From Isoetes taiwanensis (Eukaryota; Streptophyta; Lycopodiopsida; Isoetales; Isoetaceae), in NCBI GenBank assembly GCA_021234155.1, contig JAJEKV010000028.1, positions 4,050,567 through 4,114,566 of the forward strand: a stretch of 64,000 nt of DNA, given 5' to 3'. Positions 48,701 to 59,118 of this stretch are shown piece by piece (the stretch's first letter is position 1; the number at the start of each line of letters is the position of its first letter). The notes below the pieces were generated by a model. That model did not search any database. It saw nothing but the letters and a program-made list of their open reading frames with translations, and was not told where the DNA came from. Both the position numbers and the translations under genes were made by a program.

Positions 48701-48730
48701 AAAATGACCCCCAGCTTTATGCTTTTACCC
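48701..48730 (-). repeat. Right terminal inverted repeat
   Basis: Partner of 43,661-43,690, with one mismatch. Followed by AATAGAACC, the right half of the U' hairpin. Confidence 0.9.
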
Positions 48731-48928
48731 AATAGAACCGCCATTCTTTGGCAAGGGACGTCATCGGCTATTTTGAGCCCATCTTCTTTTCCTTTATATA
48801 CGTGTTTCTTCTGCTTCGTCCTCATCGGCGTTCTCTTGAGCTACTTTTTTGATAGTTTTCTTCTTCTCTTCTGTCTACCAGTTTCCCTTACCCTCCCTCC
48901 CTTGATGGGTTGTCTTATTGGTTTACTC

Positions 48929-49215
48929 TTTCTCGGCATGGCTTAGTATTTTATTTATTCATTCATGTTTTCTCTCGGTGTGGCTTTGTAGCCTCTGAGT
49001 CGATATTTATTATTCATGTTTTCTCTCGGCGTGGCACTGTTGCCTCCGAGATCATATTTATTGTTTTTTCTCGGCGTGGCACTGTAGCCTCCGAGGCAGC
49101 ACTAATCGGTTGTTTTTTCCCGCGATGGTCATTCCGCGGACGGTTCCCAATTGGTCGGCTGTTATTTCTTTCTTGGCATGGCCCTGGAGCCTCCGAGTCT
49201 TCTTGCATATGGCAT
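48929..49215 (+). repeat. ~50-bp minisatellite in U', about six units
   Basis: Units such as 'ttctcggcgtggcactgtag' followed by 'cctccgag' and a variable tail. The matching array at 1,360-2,130 is more degenerate. Confidence 0.75.
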
Positions 49216-49607
49216 CTAACTCATTGACGGGTTATTTTGTTTTCAGCCTTGATTCTGCAGGATTGTTTAAGGTCTTGTGGTCATAGTGCGTGAGGTCGTG
49301 CTTCAACTATTTGCTTGGTTTCCTCAAAAACCTAAGAAGGCGTGGTTCTTCTTCCCGATGAGGAGCAGTCACCGAGTCTTCTCACCTTTGCATCGACCAA
49401 GTGGCGGATAAAACTATCTTTTATATTGTATTCTTCAGTTTCATCATGCTCTCGATGATTGTCTAGTTTCGGAGCATTTAAAGTTCATATTTCCAAATTT
49501 ATCTATCCCTAGTGAGGGATCCATTTGTACTCAATGTTTTACAAAGCTCAATGAGAATACCACTTCACTTCGGCCGACATATGTGTTATCTAGGACCTTG
49601 CCACAGA

Positions 49608-50424
49608 AAGTACCAATAGATATTGAAGGAATTGTTGTGGCTGCTAATTTTGTTGTGGTTGCATTTGAAGGAATGGATGAAAAAGCAGACATTTATGATT
49701 TACTTCTAGGAAGGAGATGGCTGTCAACAGTAGATGCCAGACCTGTTTGGTCAAAAGGGGAATGTACCATAACTGATGGGAGAAAAACAGTTGTTATCTA
49801 CAACAAGCTTGGGGAGTTTGATTCTTTTAACTTCATTGAAGAGGATGTATTGATATCCAATCAACCTGGGGTATATGAAGTTACCATGACCAATATGGAG
49901 GTAGACACAAGTCCAATTAAGGTATGCAATGTACACAAGGAAATAAACTTTGCTTATTTATGGTTTGATGGTGGTGTCTCTAAGAAATTGAGTATAGCTT
50001 CTTCTGCTGCCATTCTTAAGGAAGGTCAAGCAAACTAATGGCAAAAGTTGGCAGAATTCATCAAAATGCTACTTCTAACATGGCTGAATATAAAGCTTTG
50101 ATAGCAGGACTACAAGAGGCTAAGCATTTAGGTGTTACTGACATCATTGTATTTGGAGACTCTCAACTTGTATGCAGGCAGATCTTGGGAGAATATCAAA
50201 CCAAAAATGAAGAGATGATTATGCTTAGGGATCAAGCACTAGAGGAACTATCAACATTTGCATCCTGGGAGCTACTTCATGTCACAAGAAAGTTCAATGA
50301 AGAGGCTGATACCTTGTGTAAGAGTGTTTTTGCTTTCGACGTTTGGCGAAAGGTGCTATCAAGGAGGAAGAATTGGAGGAAGAAGAACTCAAACGACTAC
50401 ATCTATATTGGTAATCAATGCTAG
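49608..50424 (+). pseudogene. Gypsy protease C-terminal half and an upstream RNase H domain
   Basis: The first part ('KVPIDIEGIVVAANFVVVAF', then 'DLLLGRRWL') completes the aspartic protease; the hydrophobic-Leu-Gly motif is its C-terminal signature. From about 49,945, after a linker, comes a second fold: 'FAYLWFDGG' (first catalytic Asp), then after a one-base frame change 'SNMAEYKALIAGLQEAKHLG' (Glu), 'IVFGDSQLVCRQILGE' (Asp) and 'LLHVTRKFNEEADTL' (His and Asp). This is a type I RNase H of the archaeal-like kind seen as an extra domain in plant Tat-type gypsy elements. There it is described after the normal RNase H, whereas here it precedes reverse transcriptase. Confidence 0.85.
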
Positions 50425-50463
50425 TAGTGAAAAAACAGGTTAGAGAAATCAAGATAGAAAAGA

Positions 50464-51120
50464 ATGGTCAAAAAAAGAACTCTTTATGTTGGTGATATGT
50501 TTGAGGAAAAGAATGAATGCATGGTAGTAGATTTCTTCAAAGAATGGAAAGATGTTTTTGCATGGGATTATAATGAGCTGATTGGTGTTGATAAAAACAT
50601 TTGTGAATTTGAAATAAAGATCAAGGAAGGTGTCACCATGTGATGCAAAACTAAGAAGGATTAATGTGGCTTTGCTAGACTTAATTAGAGAGGAGTTACT
50701 CAAAATGAAAGATGCGGTGTGATCAGAAATTTCAAATCGAATGGTTATCATGCATTGTGCCCTGTTGAAAAAAGAACAAAACTATCGAGAATTTGTATTG
50801 ATTATAGAGATTTGAACAAGGCCCTTTGTTAAGGACTGCTACCCTCTGCCTTTTTGGAAGAGGTTTACATCTTGTTATTGCAGGGAAGGAGACATACTCT
50901 TTTTTGGATGGCTTCTCACGATTCAACCAAATTTCTGTTAAGTTAGAAGATCAACCAAAAACAGCTTTCATCACTCCATGGGGAACTTTTGCTATGAAGA
51001 GAATGCCTTTTGGTTTGATGAATGCTCCAGCAACTTTTCAAAGAACAATGGATACTATATTCAAGGATATGCCTCCCTCTTGCTTTTAGAGTTTTTCTTG
51101 ATGATCTCTTTTGGGATCAG
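50464..51120 (+). pseudogene. Gypsy reverse transcriptase domain
   Basis: Starts with the pre-RT segment 'VDFFKEWKDVFAWDYNEL'. 'RICIDYRDLNKA', 'FLDGFSRFNQISV' and 'FAMKRMPFGLMNAPATFQRT' follow in order, then 'VFLDDL' (51,091-51,108) with the catalytic Asp pair. It copies the element RNA into DNA. There are several frameshifts (for example near 50,640 and 50,830), so no single frame spans the domain. Confidence 0.88.
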
Positions 51121-51800
51121 CCTTGAGAGATCATTTCAATTATCTAACTAAGATATGTGGCATGTGCAGGAAGGGAGGAGTGAGTTTAAATCCTAAGAAA
51201 TGCATATTAAATGCTCCAAGGGAGGATTGTTAGGGCATGAGATTTCCTCTAAAGGGATTCAAGTGGCTGAGAGCAAAGTGGAAGCATTAAAAAAGCTTGA
51301 ATCACCCAAAACCCATTGGGGAAGTAAAAGTTTCTTAGGTATGGTAATCTTTTTAAGAATGTATGTTCCTCACTTCTCTAATCTTTGTAGCTCCTATATC
51401 TGATCTCACCAAAGGTAGGCAAATATACCAAGCATGAGAGTAAGTTAATCATGGTAGAATGGACTCGGACTTGCCAACTTGCCTTTGATAGTATTATACA
51501 AGCCATCTCAATTACGCACTTTTAAAACCTCCCCGATGCAACTAAACCTTTTGAAGCTTATATCGAGTATAACAAAAAAAGAGCTGTAGGGTTAGTTTTA
51601 TTGCAAAGAAGAAGGGGTGGTAACTTTTGCTAGCAAGATTTGGTCTAATCTTGAAATGAGGTACCCAAGGCTTGAGAAAAGTCTGGGCAGCTCTTATGTT
51701 TTGATTGATAGACAAGGACATCTTATCCAAAACAATCATACTCAAGTGTACATGAAGCAAAATCCTTTGTCTTTGTTGTTCTCAAAGAAACGACCCTAAA
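51121..51800 (+). pseudogene. Gypsy RT connection and the usual RNase H domain
   Basis: 'GLLGHEISSKGIQVAESKVE' and 'SKSFLGMVIFLRMYVPHFS' are the RT thumb/connection. 'KPFEAYIEYNKKRAVGLVLL' marks the beginning of the normal RNase H, with 'VTFASKIW' continuing it after a frameshift. The Asp of the canonical first catalytic motif (usually 'xTDAS') is replaced in this copy. Confidence 0.75.
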
Positions 51801-52079
51801 GGCCAAGATATGCGAGATGGGCTTGTAAGATTCAAGAATATGATATTGTTGTTAAAGTGATTAATTTGGTAAATGATCCTAGTACATATTTGACTAATAT
51901 TTTGTTTGGCGAGGAAGATGAAGAAGGTTTGACTCATGAGGTTCAAGATGATCACGAGATGCTAATGTAAACCTTGTGCGGGGGGGCAGATTGGCAAGCA
52001 AATATAAGAAGATATTTGGAATCAAATGAGATGCGGAAGAACTCAACTCCAATAAAAAAGAAGGTTCAAGGAGAAATGC

Positions 52080-53280
52080 AATAAGTTCAAGCTAATAGAT
52101 AATGTGTTATGCGAGGTATGACAAAGAGGGTATCATTTTGAGGTGTGTTGATAAAGAAGAAGCTAAGTTAGTGGTAGAAGCGTGCCATGAAGGAGTATGT
52201 GGTGGACATTTTGCTTTGCAGAGATACTACGACAAAAAAATCTTGAGGGCTGGTTATTCTTGGCCAACTCTCTCAAGGAGGGCTGCTATGAGACAATCAA
52301 ATCTGCCATAAATGCCAAATTTTTGGTAGAAGAATTCTTCAACCGGTACCTTTTAAGCCATAACTTCTCGGGACCCTTCCAAGTCCGGGGACTTGATTTT
52401 ATAGGACACAGTAGATCCACCACTTCTTCCGACACCGATATATTCTTGTAGCTACCGATTATTTTACAAAATGGGCTGAAGCTATTCCCACGAGCAAGCA
52501 AATGCCTATACTCACTGCTAGGTTCATCCATGAAAATATCGTGCGATTTGGTATCCCTTTCAAACTTATATCCGATAGAAGCAGCCCGGTTCACGAATGA
52601 TGTTATAGCCACCTTTGCTAGCAACTCTCAAAGTAAGACATTCTAAAGTTCATCCTACTATCCTCAAGGTAATGGTCGGGCGAGAATCCACTAACAAAGT
52701 GCTCAAAACTATCCTCAAAAAGACTATTAGTGTCTCAAAAAAGGATTGGCATTTGAAGTTGCATGATGCTTTCGTGGGCTTCTGAGAACTACAACTAAAA
52801 CTTAAAACCAAACATACACCTTTTAGTCTAGTTTATGGGTAGAATCTATCATTCCAAGTGGGAGCTTGAGCTTCCATCCTTGAGAATGGCTTTGAAATTA
52901 AATTTGGAAATAGAGGAAGCACTTGAAGAAAGGTGTGCGACTTATGCAACTAGAAGAGCATAGATATGAAGCTGAAAATGCTATACTATTAAAAAAGGCT
53001 AAAGATCTAGCGACCTTCAAAGCGACACACAAATTGCAAGGTACCTTGAAAGATGGAGAGCTAGTTCTAAAATGGAATAAGGCAAAAGGAAAGGCGTGCA
53101 AGCAAATTTGAAGAGTTGTGGGAAGGACCTTTTGAAGTTCTACGGACCAGCAGGCCAAGATTCATATTAATTGAAGTCTATACCGGAAGGAGAATCTTAC
53201 CAAATCAGATCAACATTTTACATCTTAAAGTGCTTGCAAGCGACATGTTGCCCTTAGTCTATTTGAATAAACCTTGTTGT
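52080..53280 (+). pseudogene. Gypsy integrase
   Basis: The zinc-binding N-terminus is 'LVVEACHEGVCGGHFALQRY' then 'KILRAGYSWPTL', with the CxxC half altered. The core shows 'GLDFIG' (first Asp), 'ATDYFTKWAEAIPTSKQ', 'FIHENIVRFGIPFKLISDR' (second Asp) and the 'STNKVLKTILKK' helix in another frame. The C-terminus has 'TPFSLVYG' and 'LWEGPFEVLR', then 'RILPNQINILHLKV'. No chromodomain is visible. Many frameshifts. Confidence 0.85.
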
Positions 53281-53294
53281 TTAAATGTTAGAGT

Positions 53295-53508
53295 AGGCAG
53301 TGTGTTAGATAAGAAGTGTTTTTTTTTGCAAATGCAATAGGTATTACTCTTTGAGTTCTGATTTATCTTAAGTTAGTTCATTTATAGCAATTGATAAATA
53401 GGATAGGCAGTGTGTTAGATAAAAGTTGTTCTTTGCAAATGCAATAGGTATTATTCTTTAAGTTCTGATTTATCTTAAGTTAGTTCATTTATAGCAATTG
53501 ATAGATTA
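53295..53508 (+). repeat. Tandem duplication, 110-bp unit, downstream of integrase
   Basis: Two nearly identical copies starting 'aggcagtgtgttagataa' at 53,295 and 53,405, each ending 'agcaattgata'. They differ mainly in a T-run length. Confidence 0.85.
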
Positions 53509-54104
53509 ACGTCCTTGGTTTTAATGTGAAGTTGCAGAAAATGCTTATTTCAGGGCTACAAGTCCATGAGGCTCAGGCTTTTTTCTTCCTAATATTATAC
53601 TTTACCATGCAGGATCATCCTCTTGATTACACTCTACACATTTATTCATTTCCTAGCCATTCACCTTGATGAACATGCTGTCTTCACTTCCACCACCAGA
53701 CAGCATTTTATGCTAACCTTAATTGATTTTATATAACAGGTACACCCTCTGCTTTTCATTCATAAACCTTCCATTCTGTTCAAGAGTAGTCCACCATTCA
53801 TACTTCATCATTCTTCTACTCTGCCCTGAGTATACATTCATATCCCAGGAAAAGTTGCCACCATATCACCACATGGCAGCTAAATGTTTGAACTGATTCT
53901 CGTATTGTCATTGCAGGTTCACCCTCTTGTTCATTCATTATCACCTGACACACTCAAGGCTTGCTTTCATATAAACTTGCTTTCCAAACATCTTCTCCCA
54001 TAGTTGCCATTCATTCCATCCATCATGGCAACATTCTGCATGCTGCAAGAATGAATTAATGTCTTAAGAAGCTGGAGAACCAGCCTGCCTTTTTTTTAGC
54101 ATGA
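53509..54104 (+). other. Gypsy 3' untranslated region
   Basis: T/C-rich spacer. No classical polypurine tract touches the 3' LTR: the last bases before 54,105 are T-rich ('ttttttttagcatga'). The nearest purine run, 'aagaagctggagaa', is about 30 bp upstream. Confidence 0.6.
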
Positions 54105-56537
54105 TGCTGCCACTCATGGCAGCATAGAAGAGCCATTGGCATTTCCAAATACATGGTTCAATAAGCACACAAGGAGTATTTGAAAGTTGCAACTTTGAAG
54201 ACCATTTGAAAAGCTACAAAAGACACAAGGGCTTGAAGAACCAAAGAAGGACATTCACTTGAGAAACATAAAAGGAGTATTTTGGTTAAGTGGGAGGTCA
54301 CAAGGCAAGTTACTTAAATTCGAAGCCCCATTGAAGATTGCAAGGTCACAACTTGGTATGATATCTGGTTCACCATTTGAGCATTGAAGTTTGATATTCT
54401 TAAGGTTCTTGAAGAATTGCCTAGCCATTCTCTTCCATTCTATGTCTTGAGTCATCCTCTCCATTCCATGTCTAGCCTTCTTTTTTTTCCACATTTCCAT
54501 CTTCTCTCATTACATACTATGGTGTTGGTAACATTTCTTTCCCTAGTCAAATGAAACACACACTCCATGCTCCATCCACCTACTCACCAAAGTCAAGCAC
54601 TAGGGAGCCCCATGAATTCACTTCAAAAACACCTAGGGTTCTAAATATCTACTAGGTCTTACAAAAGAAGGACAAAAAAAAGCAAGATTTGTCCAACTAT
54701 GCAAGAAGTAAACTCCCTAGTAGCATTCCATGTCAAAAAATTGCAAAAGATACAACATCCACTTCATCATTCATAATTCCACTTCACCACTCACATCACA
54801 CGTGTCATCCATATCATCCACACTTCATGCCACCTCACCAAAAAAATCATTTTTTTTTTACTAGGGGAAAAGATGGTTACCAACCCTTAAGTGCCACATC
54901 TTCACCATTTTTGCCACCTCACCAAGTCCCATGCCTAGTCACTTCATTTTTTTACCAAAAAAATCAAAGTATTCCATTTGAAAATTTGATGATACTACCT
55001 GGTAGCCCTCATGAAAACATGCCACCTGGCACAAACATTCTTGAAAAAAGAGTTTATATTGACCTTCTAAATGGCCTTCTTGGGAAACGTGCCTTATTGA
55101 AAAAATGGTAAAACCTACCTACATCTACCCCCCATCTATCTACCTCTCATCCTCTCTCAGAAGTGGCGTCCCCCTAGCATGCCAAGTCGAAACACCGTAG
55201 AGCTTGGCGTGGAAGACCACGTGTCAGAAAAAGCGAGGCAATGGATCTATATTTATACCTTGGCCTTTTTTTTCATTCTTTTGTGGGATATTTCTTAGCG
55301 AAAAATCAAGAACCCTAAATTTGCGTGCCAAGAAAGCAGTTTTTTAGCATTTGGAAACTACCTAATCATGACTATATCCTCCCGATTTAACTTTGGTGAT
55401 CTCAAGAACCCTAAACACATTGCTAAATGGCGAATAATCATTTGGATTTTGCAAAATTGGAACGAGCGAGCATTTTCAAAGGGGCAAATCGATTAAGGAA
55501 ATTTCAAGGGCTTTTTTAGCATTTGGGAGATTGTTGATCTGAAAATACATGTCGGTGTGATCTTACGCTTGTGGATTTGACCTTCCTTGCTGCATCAATT
55601 TACTCGATTGAGCGATAAAGCTGATCAAATATTCTCATCCGATCCCTATTATTGGCTCATGAATTGTGAGCTATTTGAAGTTATGTGAGACTCATTATGA
55701 TTGTCAAGTGAATGAAAATCCGACTTTGGTATAATTCTCTTTTCTCAACTTTCTTTTCAAGGAAATTTATGCATATCGCTAAATATTGTTCTAGTTTTAA
55801 TCCCATTGGATATTAGTAAATCCTGCTTGAGGCTTCCACGGGAATAGTGAATCCCGCCATCCAAGAAAAACATAAAAATATAAACATTAGTCAAAACTAA
55901 GTTCTAATTATCGATAAGAGTCAAAACCTATCTTTTTAAGCTACAAACTCCTCTAACAAAAGGTCCAGTCCATCTATTATTATCAAGATCCCAGTAATTC
56001 TCTTTTATTTTGTCTCGGGAAAAGCAAAACATCTAGATAAATATCTCTGTCATCAAAAGACCGCGATCACATCGGTGGCAAATTACTCCTTGTTCATCCG
56101 GCATCCTAAATAAATCCAAAAGAGGTGTTGCCGTCATCTACAAGAGCAATTTGATTAGTCACGGTTGTCCCAGGATCAAAAAGAATATTTCACAAAACAT
56201 CACGAGAATTTCTGCTCTAGGGGTATTGACCAGTTTTTGACTAGGTCAGGCATATAATTTTCAAGTATCTAGAATAGTCTGACTTCAAAAAAGGTCTTGC
56301 ACATTTTTAATACTATTTGTTGGGATCACATTCATACATTCTTCAAGATAAATCCTCCAGTTATTTGCACTTGGTATTGAAAAGAGAATACAGGGTTTTT
56401 TCTTGAAATGGGAAAGCTGTACTAACAGGCTTGTGGTGAGAAGTTTTTGCTAAATTTAGGTTCAGAGTGGTTGCCTGAAGGAACCTGGAGGTCCTAAACC
56501 ATTCTAGTGGAGGGTTTTGCCAGGATTACCCTCAACA
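54105..56537 (+). repeat. 3' LTR of the gypsy element
   Basis: 2,433 bp, same hairpin start and 'ctcaaca' end as the 5' LTR. Followed by CTATA, the target duplication. Scattered differences from the 5' LTR cluster at CAG/CTG sites between about 55,130 and 56,290. Confidence 0.95.
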
Positions 56538-56542
56538 CTATA

Positions 56543-58464
56543 CACACTGGAAAATGTAAAGTGGATATGTCCTATAGCTCTAAACCTTTATTAACTATGC
56601 CTACATATTTAACCTCTACTCCACTAGCAAGAGAGCTAAATTGCACAGCAAAGGAAACCAGCATCTTCTTCCTCAGTCTGCAAAAACACGTCTTGGCTCT
56701 CTTAAAGGACAAAACACATTTTTTTTCAATAATACATAGGAATCTCTTTCCTTCACAATAATATATTTCTTGCACTGCAGCTTTACTATATTTGCAATGG
56801 AATTCGAAGTTTTTATGCTGCTCCTATTTCTTCCAAGGATTACGTCCGAGTTTAACTTGGCGGTCCACTCTCGATATTGCACTGGACATGTTCAGCATTA
56901 AGAAAATGCAAACCACTATATAAACTAGCATCAAGCATAAAAAAAGAATGTAAACAGAGTAATCAAATATCTTGTTGTGAGACACGTCTAATGCAATCAC
57001 CTTCCATTATCATGCATTAGTTGAGCAATCCGCAGTAGTTATACCCCAGGGGCGACACACATGTCCAGAATTCAAGAATCCGCGGACAGGTTTTGAATCA
57101 TCAAAGAGTGAGGTTTTCTGACCTCTTCTGCTGAATCTACGAACAGTAGATAACTTAACGAAGGAGTATTTCCCCGCTATATGTGTCAATACTTGATGAT
57201 AGAACACCTTAAAAGCTTGAGGCTGCTTAGATATAAGCATGGATTCCACCGGAAAGAGCGTAAACCTAAGGCAAGGCTAGCTATACACGCTACTATATGA
57301 AGAAAAGCGGCCCGAGAAAAAGCGAGAACCAGTTGGATGCTCACCCTGCGTTTCTAATTCGAACTCTTTTTTTATATATAGCCATAAGCAAATTTATATC
57401 GCCTCCTGTTTGTTCTTATTCATCGCATTGGAGCCGCCGATTACGGTCGAACATCCTTGATCCACAACGCATGGCCCGTGCATTTATAGGGAACAAAGGG
57501 TTTTAGCGGTCATCAACATATCTTGAAAAGTATATTCCGGCCTAATACTCAAGTATATCCTAAACCACATAAGCGAGGGGTTTGCCCCTAGGAGCAACAA
57601 AAAACCTTTGGAAATTAGTTAAATTAACATTATGTAAAAATACAAGCACATGTGTTGTGTATGGAGGAAATTGGTAAGGGAAGCATAACGATAGTTAATG
57701 TTATAGATTAAACCATTATTATAGTCTTCAATATAGCTAGTGATCTTGTTGTTAGTGAACCTTTGAAAGATGTAGACGTTTAGTTTTAATTTAGTAGTGA
57801 TGGTTGCATTTGCATTATTAAGGCTATGGTTGGACTTTTTCATGTTACATAAAGTGTGTATTATGGAATTTATTTGATGTTGAGTTTGTTAAGGCATGTG
57901 TCATAATGATAGTGAATTGTATATAATTATCTATGGTGTAATTCTTTGATATAGACCTCTGGGGCCGGAGTCTAGGTGCGATGGTCTAGACTCACGGTTA
58001 TTGCACAGTGCTATGTAAATGGTATTACTTGAACATCTAAAGATCTTGGTATGGTACAACGTCATGCACCTGATTAAGTGGTCCTCCAATCTTTGGGCCT
58101 TGGCGTGGATGGTGTGTACACCTGCGTGGTTACCATACCTCTATGTCAGCGGCCTGATCAGTAGGAGTTGACCTTTACTTAGACCCAGAGGAATATTGGT
58201 TGAAATGTTGATGCTATGGTTGCTTGGCTATTGTATATGTGGTTTTTAAAGTTGGAATCAAGTTGCAATGGTTATGCTTGGTATAATTATGCATTGAGGT
58301 TATGCTTGTTGGACTAATAACTTAGATTGCAGGGGCGAGGCTACTGTAAGACTAGTTTATTATTTAAGGTTAACGTTTTGTGGTTATTGATGATGCTAGA
58401 TACGTCCTAGATTCCCGATCCCCACTTAGTCCGTGTGACTAACCCCGTGGTTAATGGTGTAAGC
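56543..58464. other. Unassigned region to the right of the gypsy element
   Basis: By position, upstream exons of the NSUN6-like gene should lie here or further right on the minus strand. I searched for the SAM-binding 'DMCAAPGGKT' segment and did not find it. Minus-strand frames at 56,572-56,882 and 57,010-57,249 are not recognised. From about 57,950 the sequence ('gactaaccccgtgg' at 58,438) has an LTR-like feel but no ends. Confidence 0.35.
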
Positions 58465-58790
58465 AGAGGTGCGAGATGCTCCGGAAAGTAGCCAAGCTTC
58501 GGAAAGGCGAGAGTAGGAAGGTGTGGATTGCTAGACAATATATTTGATTAATATAACCATTATTATTATGGATCGGCCTAAAACTATAATTATTTTTAAA
58601 CTTTGGTTGTTGTGTGGGGTTTTTGCGGAGAAATGACAAGTATAATTTTGGGACCTTAGAGCATGTATAAAGATTAAATTCTTTACCTAAGTATGCATGT
58701 ATCAATTCTTGAGTTCCTAAGGTTAAGTAGATCCAACGGTAGAGATCGATGGGATCTCCAGTTACCGAGAGGTTAACTGGCCAGGCCATA
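58465..58790 (+). repeat. Dispersed repeat, inverted copy of 19,100-19,440
   Basis: Same landmarks as the left copy, in opposite orientation. Separation is about 39 kb. Confidence 0.7.
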
Positions 58791-59118
58791 AGAGATAAGA
58801 CTGTATATAGAAAAAAATTTTCGTATTTAAATCTAATCATAGTTACATGTCAAAAATTGACAATCTTTACAATGCCAACAAAGACAGAATGTGCTATAAC
58901 AAACTATGGCATCATGAAAAAGAAGAAATCCAAAGTCTTCAAAGAATGCTTCAACTGCAATCTTAACAATACTTTAAGTTATTAGTGCACATTAAGTGTT
59001 TTGTACTTTGGCTTTTTTATGTGTTCCTTGAGTTTACATACTTGGAAAAATATACTTTGGTTCAATCTCAAGTAATATATAAGGGCAAACTCAGAAAGAT
59101 GAACTGCAATTTTTCTAG

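Larger units (their letters stand above)
43661..48730. mobile_element. 5.07-kb DNA transposon with 30-bp terminal inverted repeats, superfamily unknown
   Basis: Ends are 30-bp inverted repeats with one mismatch, starting GGGTAAAAGCATAAAG. The flanks give a 6-bp target duplication CAATAG (43,656-43,661 and 48,730-48,735) if the repeat starts GGTA, or 4-bp AATA if it starts GGGTA. The empty site is preserved in U at 37,571-37,577, which confirms the insertion. Subterminal direct repeats 'gggggtgctttagg' occur near both ends (43,715-43,728 and 48,670-48,683). No transposase domain is recognised. The end sequence and duplication length fit neither hAT (8 bp), Mutator (9 bp) nor PIF (3 bp). Confidence 0.88.
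43634..49607 (+). mobile_element. Inserted element U' (about 0.9 kb), split by a TIR transposon
   Basis: The U' sequence is 43,634-43,661 plus 48,736-49,607. Its 5' end matches U over roughly 180 bp, including the hairpin and TATATA box (about 48,796). Its interior carries the ~50-bp 'cctccgag' minisatellite and matches 1,850-2,420 instead of U. Its last ~40 bp match U. The head-to-tail junction with U is directly readable as 'ccacaga|atgtcaag'. Confidence 0.65.
33320..56542 (+). mobile_element. Ty3/gypsy LTR retrotransposon with nested insertions
   Basis: Bounded by two ~2.44-kb LTRs with TG...CA ends and the 5-bp target duplication CTATA (33,320-33,324 and 56,538-56,542). It has a tRNA-Gln primer site, gag, three zinc knuckles, aspartic protease, an extra RNase H, reverse transcriptase, RNase H and integrase, all on the plus strand. 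About 12 kb (37,550-49,607) is foreign insertion inside the protease domain, leaving roughly 11.2 kb of native element. Order (RT before integrase) and motifs place it in Metaviridae. Gag-pol is broken by many frameshifts. The LTR first kilobase is nearly identical between copies, which argues for a recent insertion. Confidence 0.95.

Noticed and set aside
43661-48730. Assigning the TIR element to Mutator or hAT
   Set aside because: Target duplication of 6 (or 4) bp and short 30-bp TIRs do not fit 9 bp or 8 bp, and no matching transposase is seen.
37550-49607. Reading U plus U' as one ordinary LTR retrotransposon (5' LTR, interior, 3' LTR)
   Set aside because: The last 0.9 kb of U does not match U', so there is no pair of full-length LTRs, and no primer site or pol domain is present.
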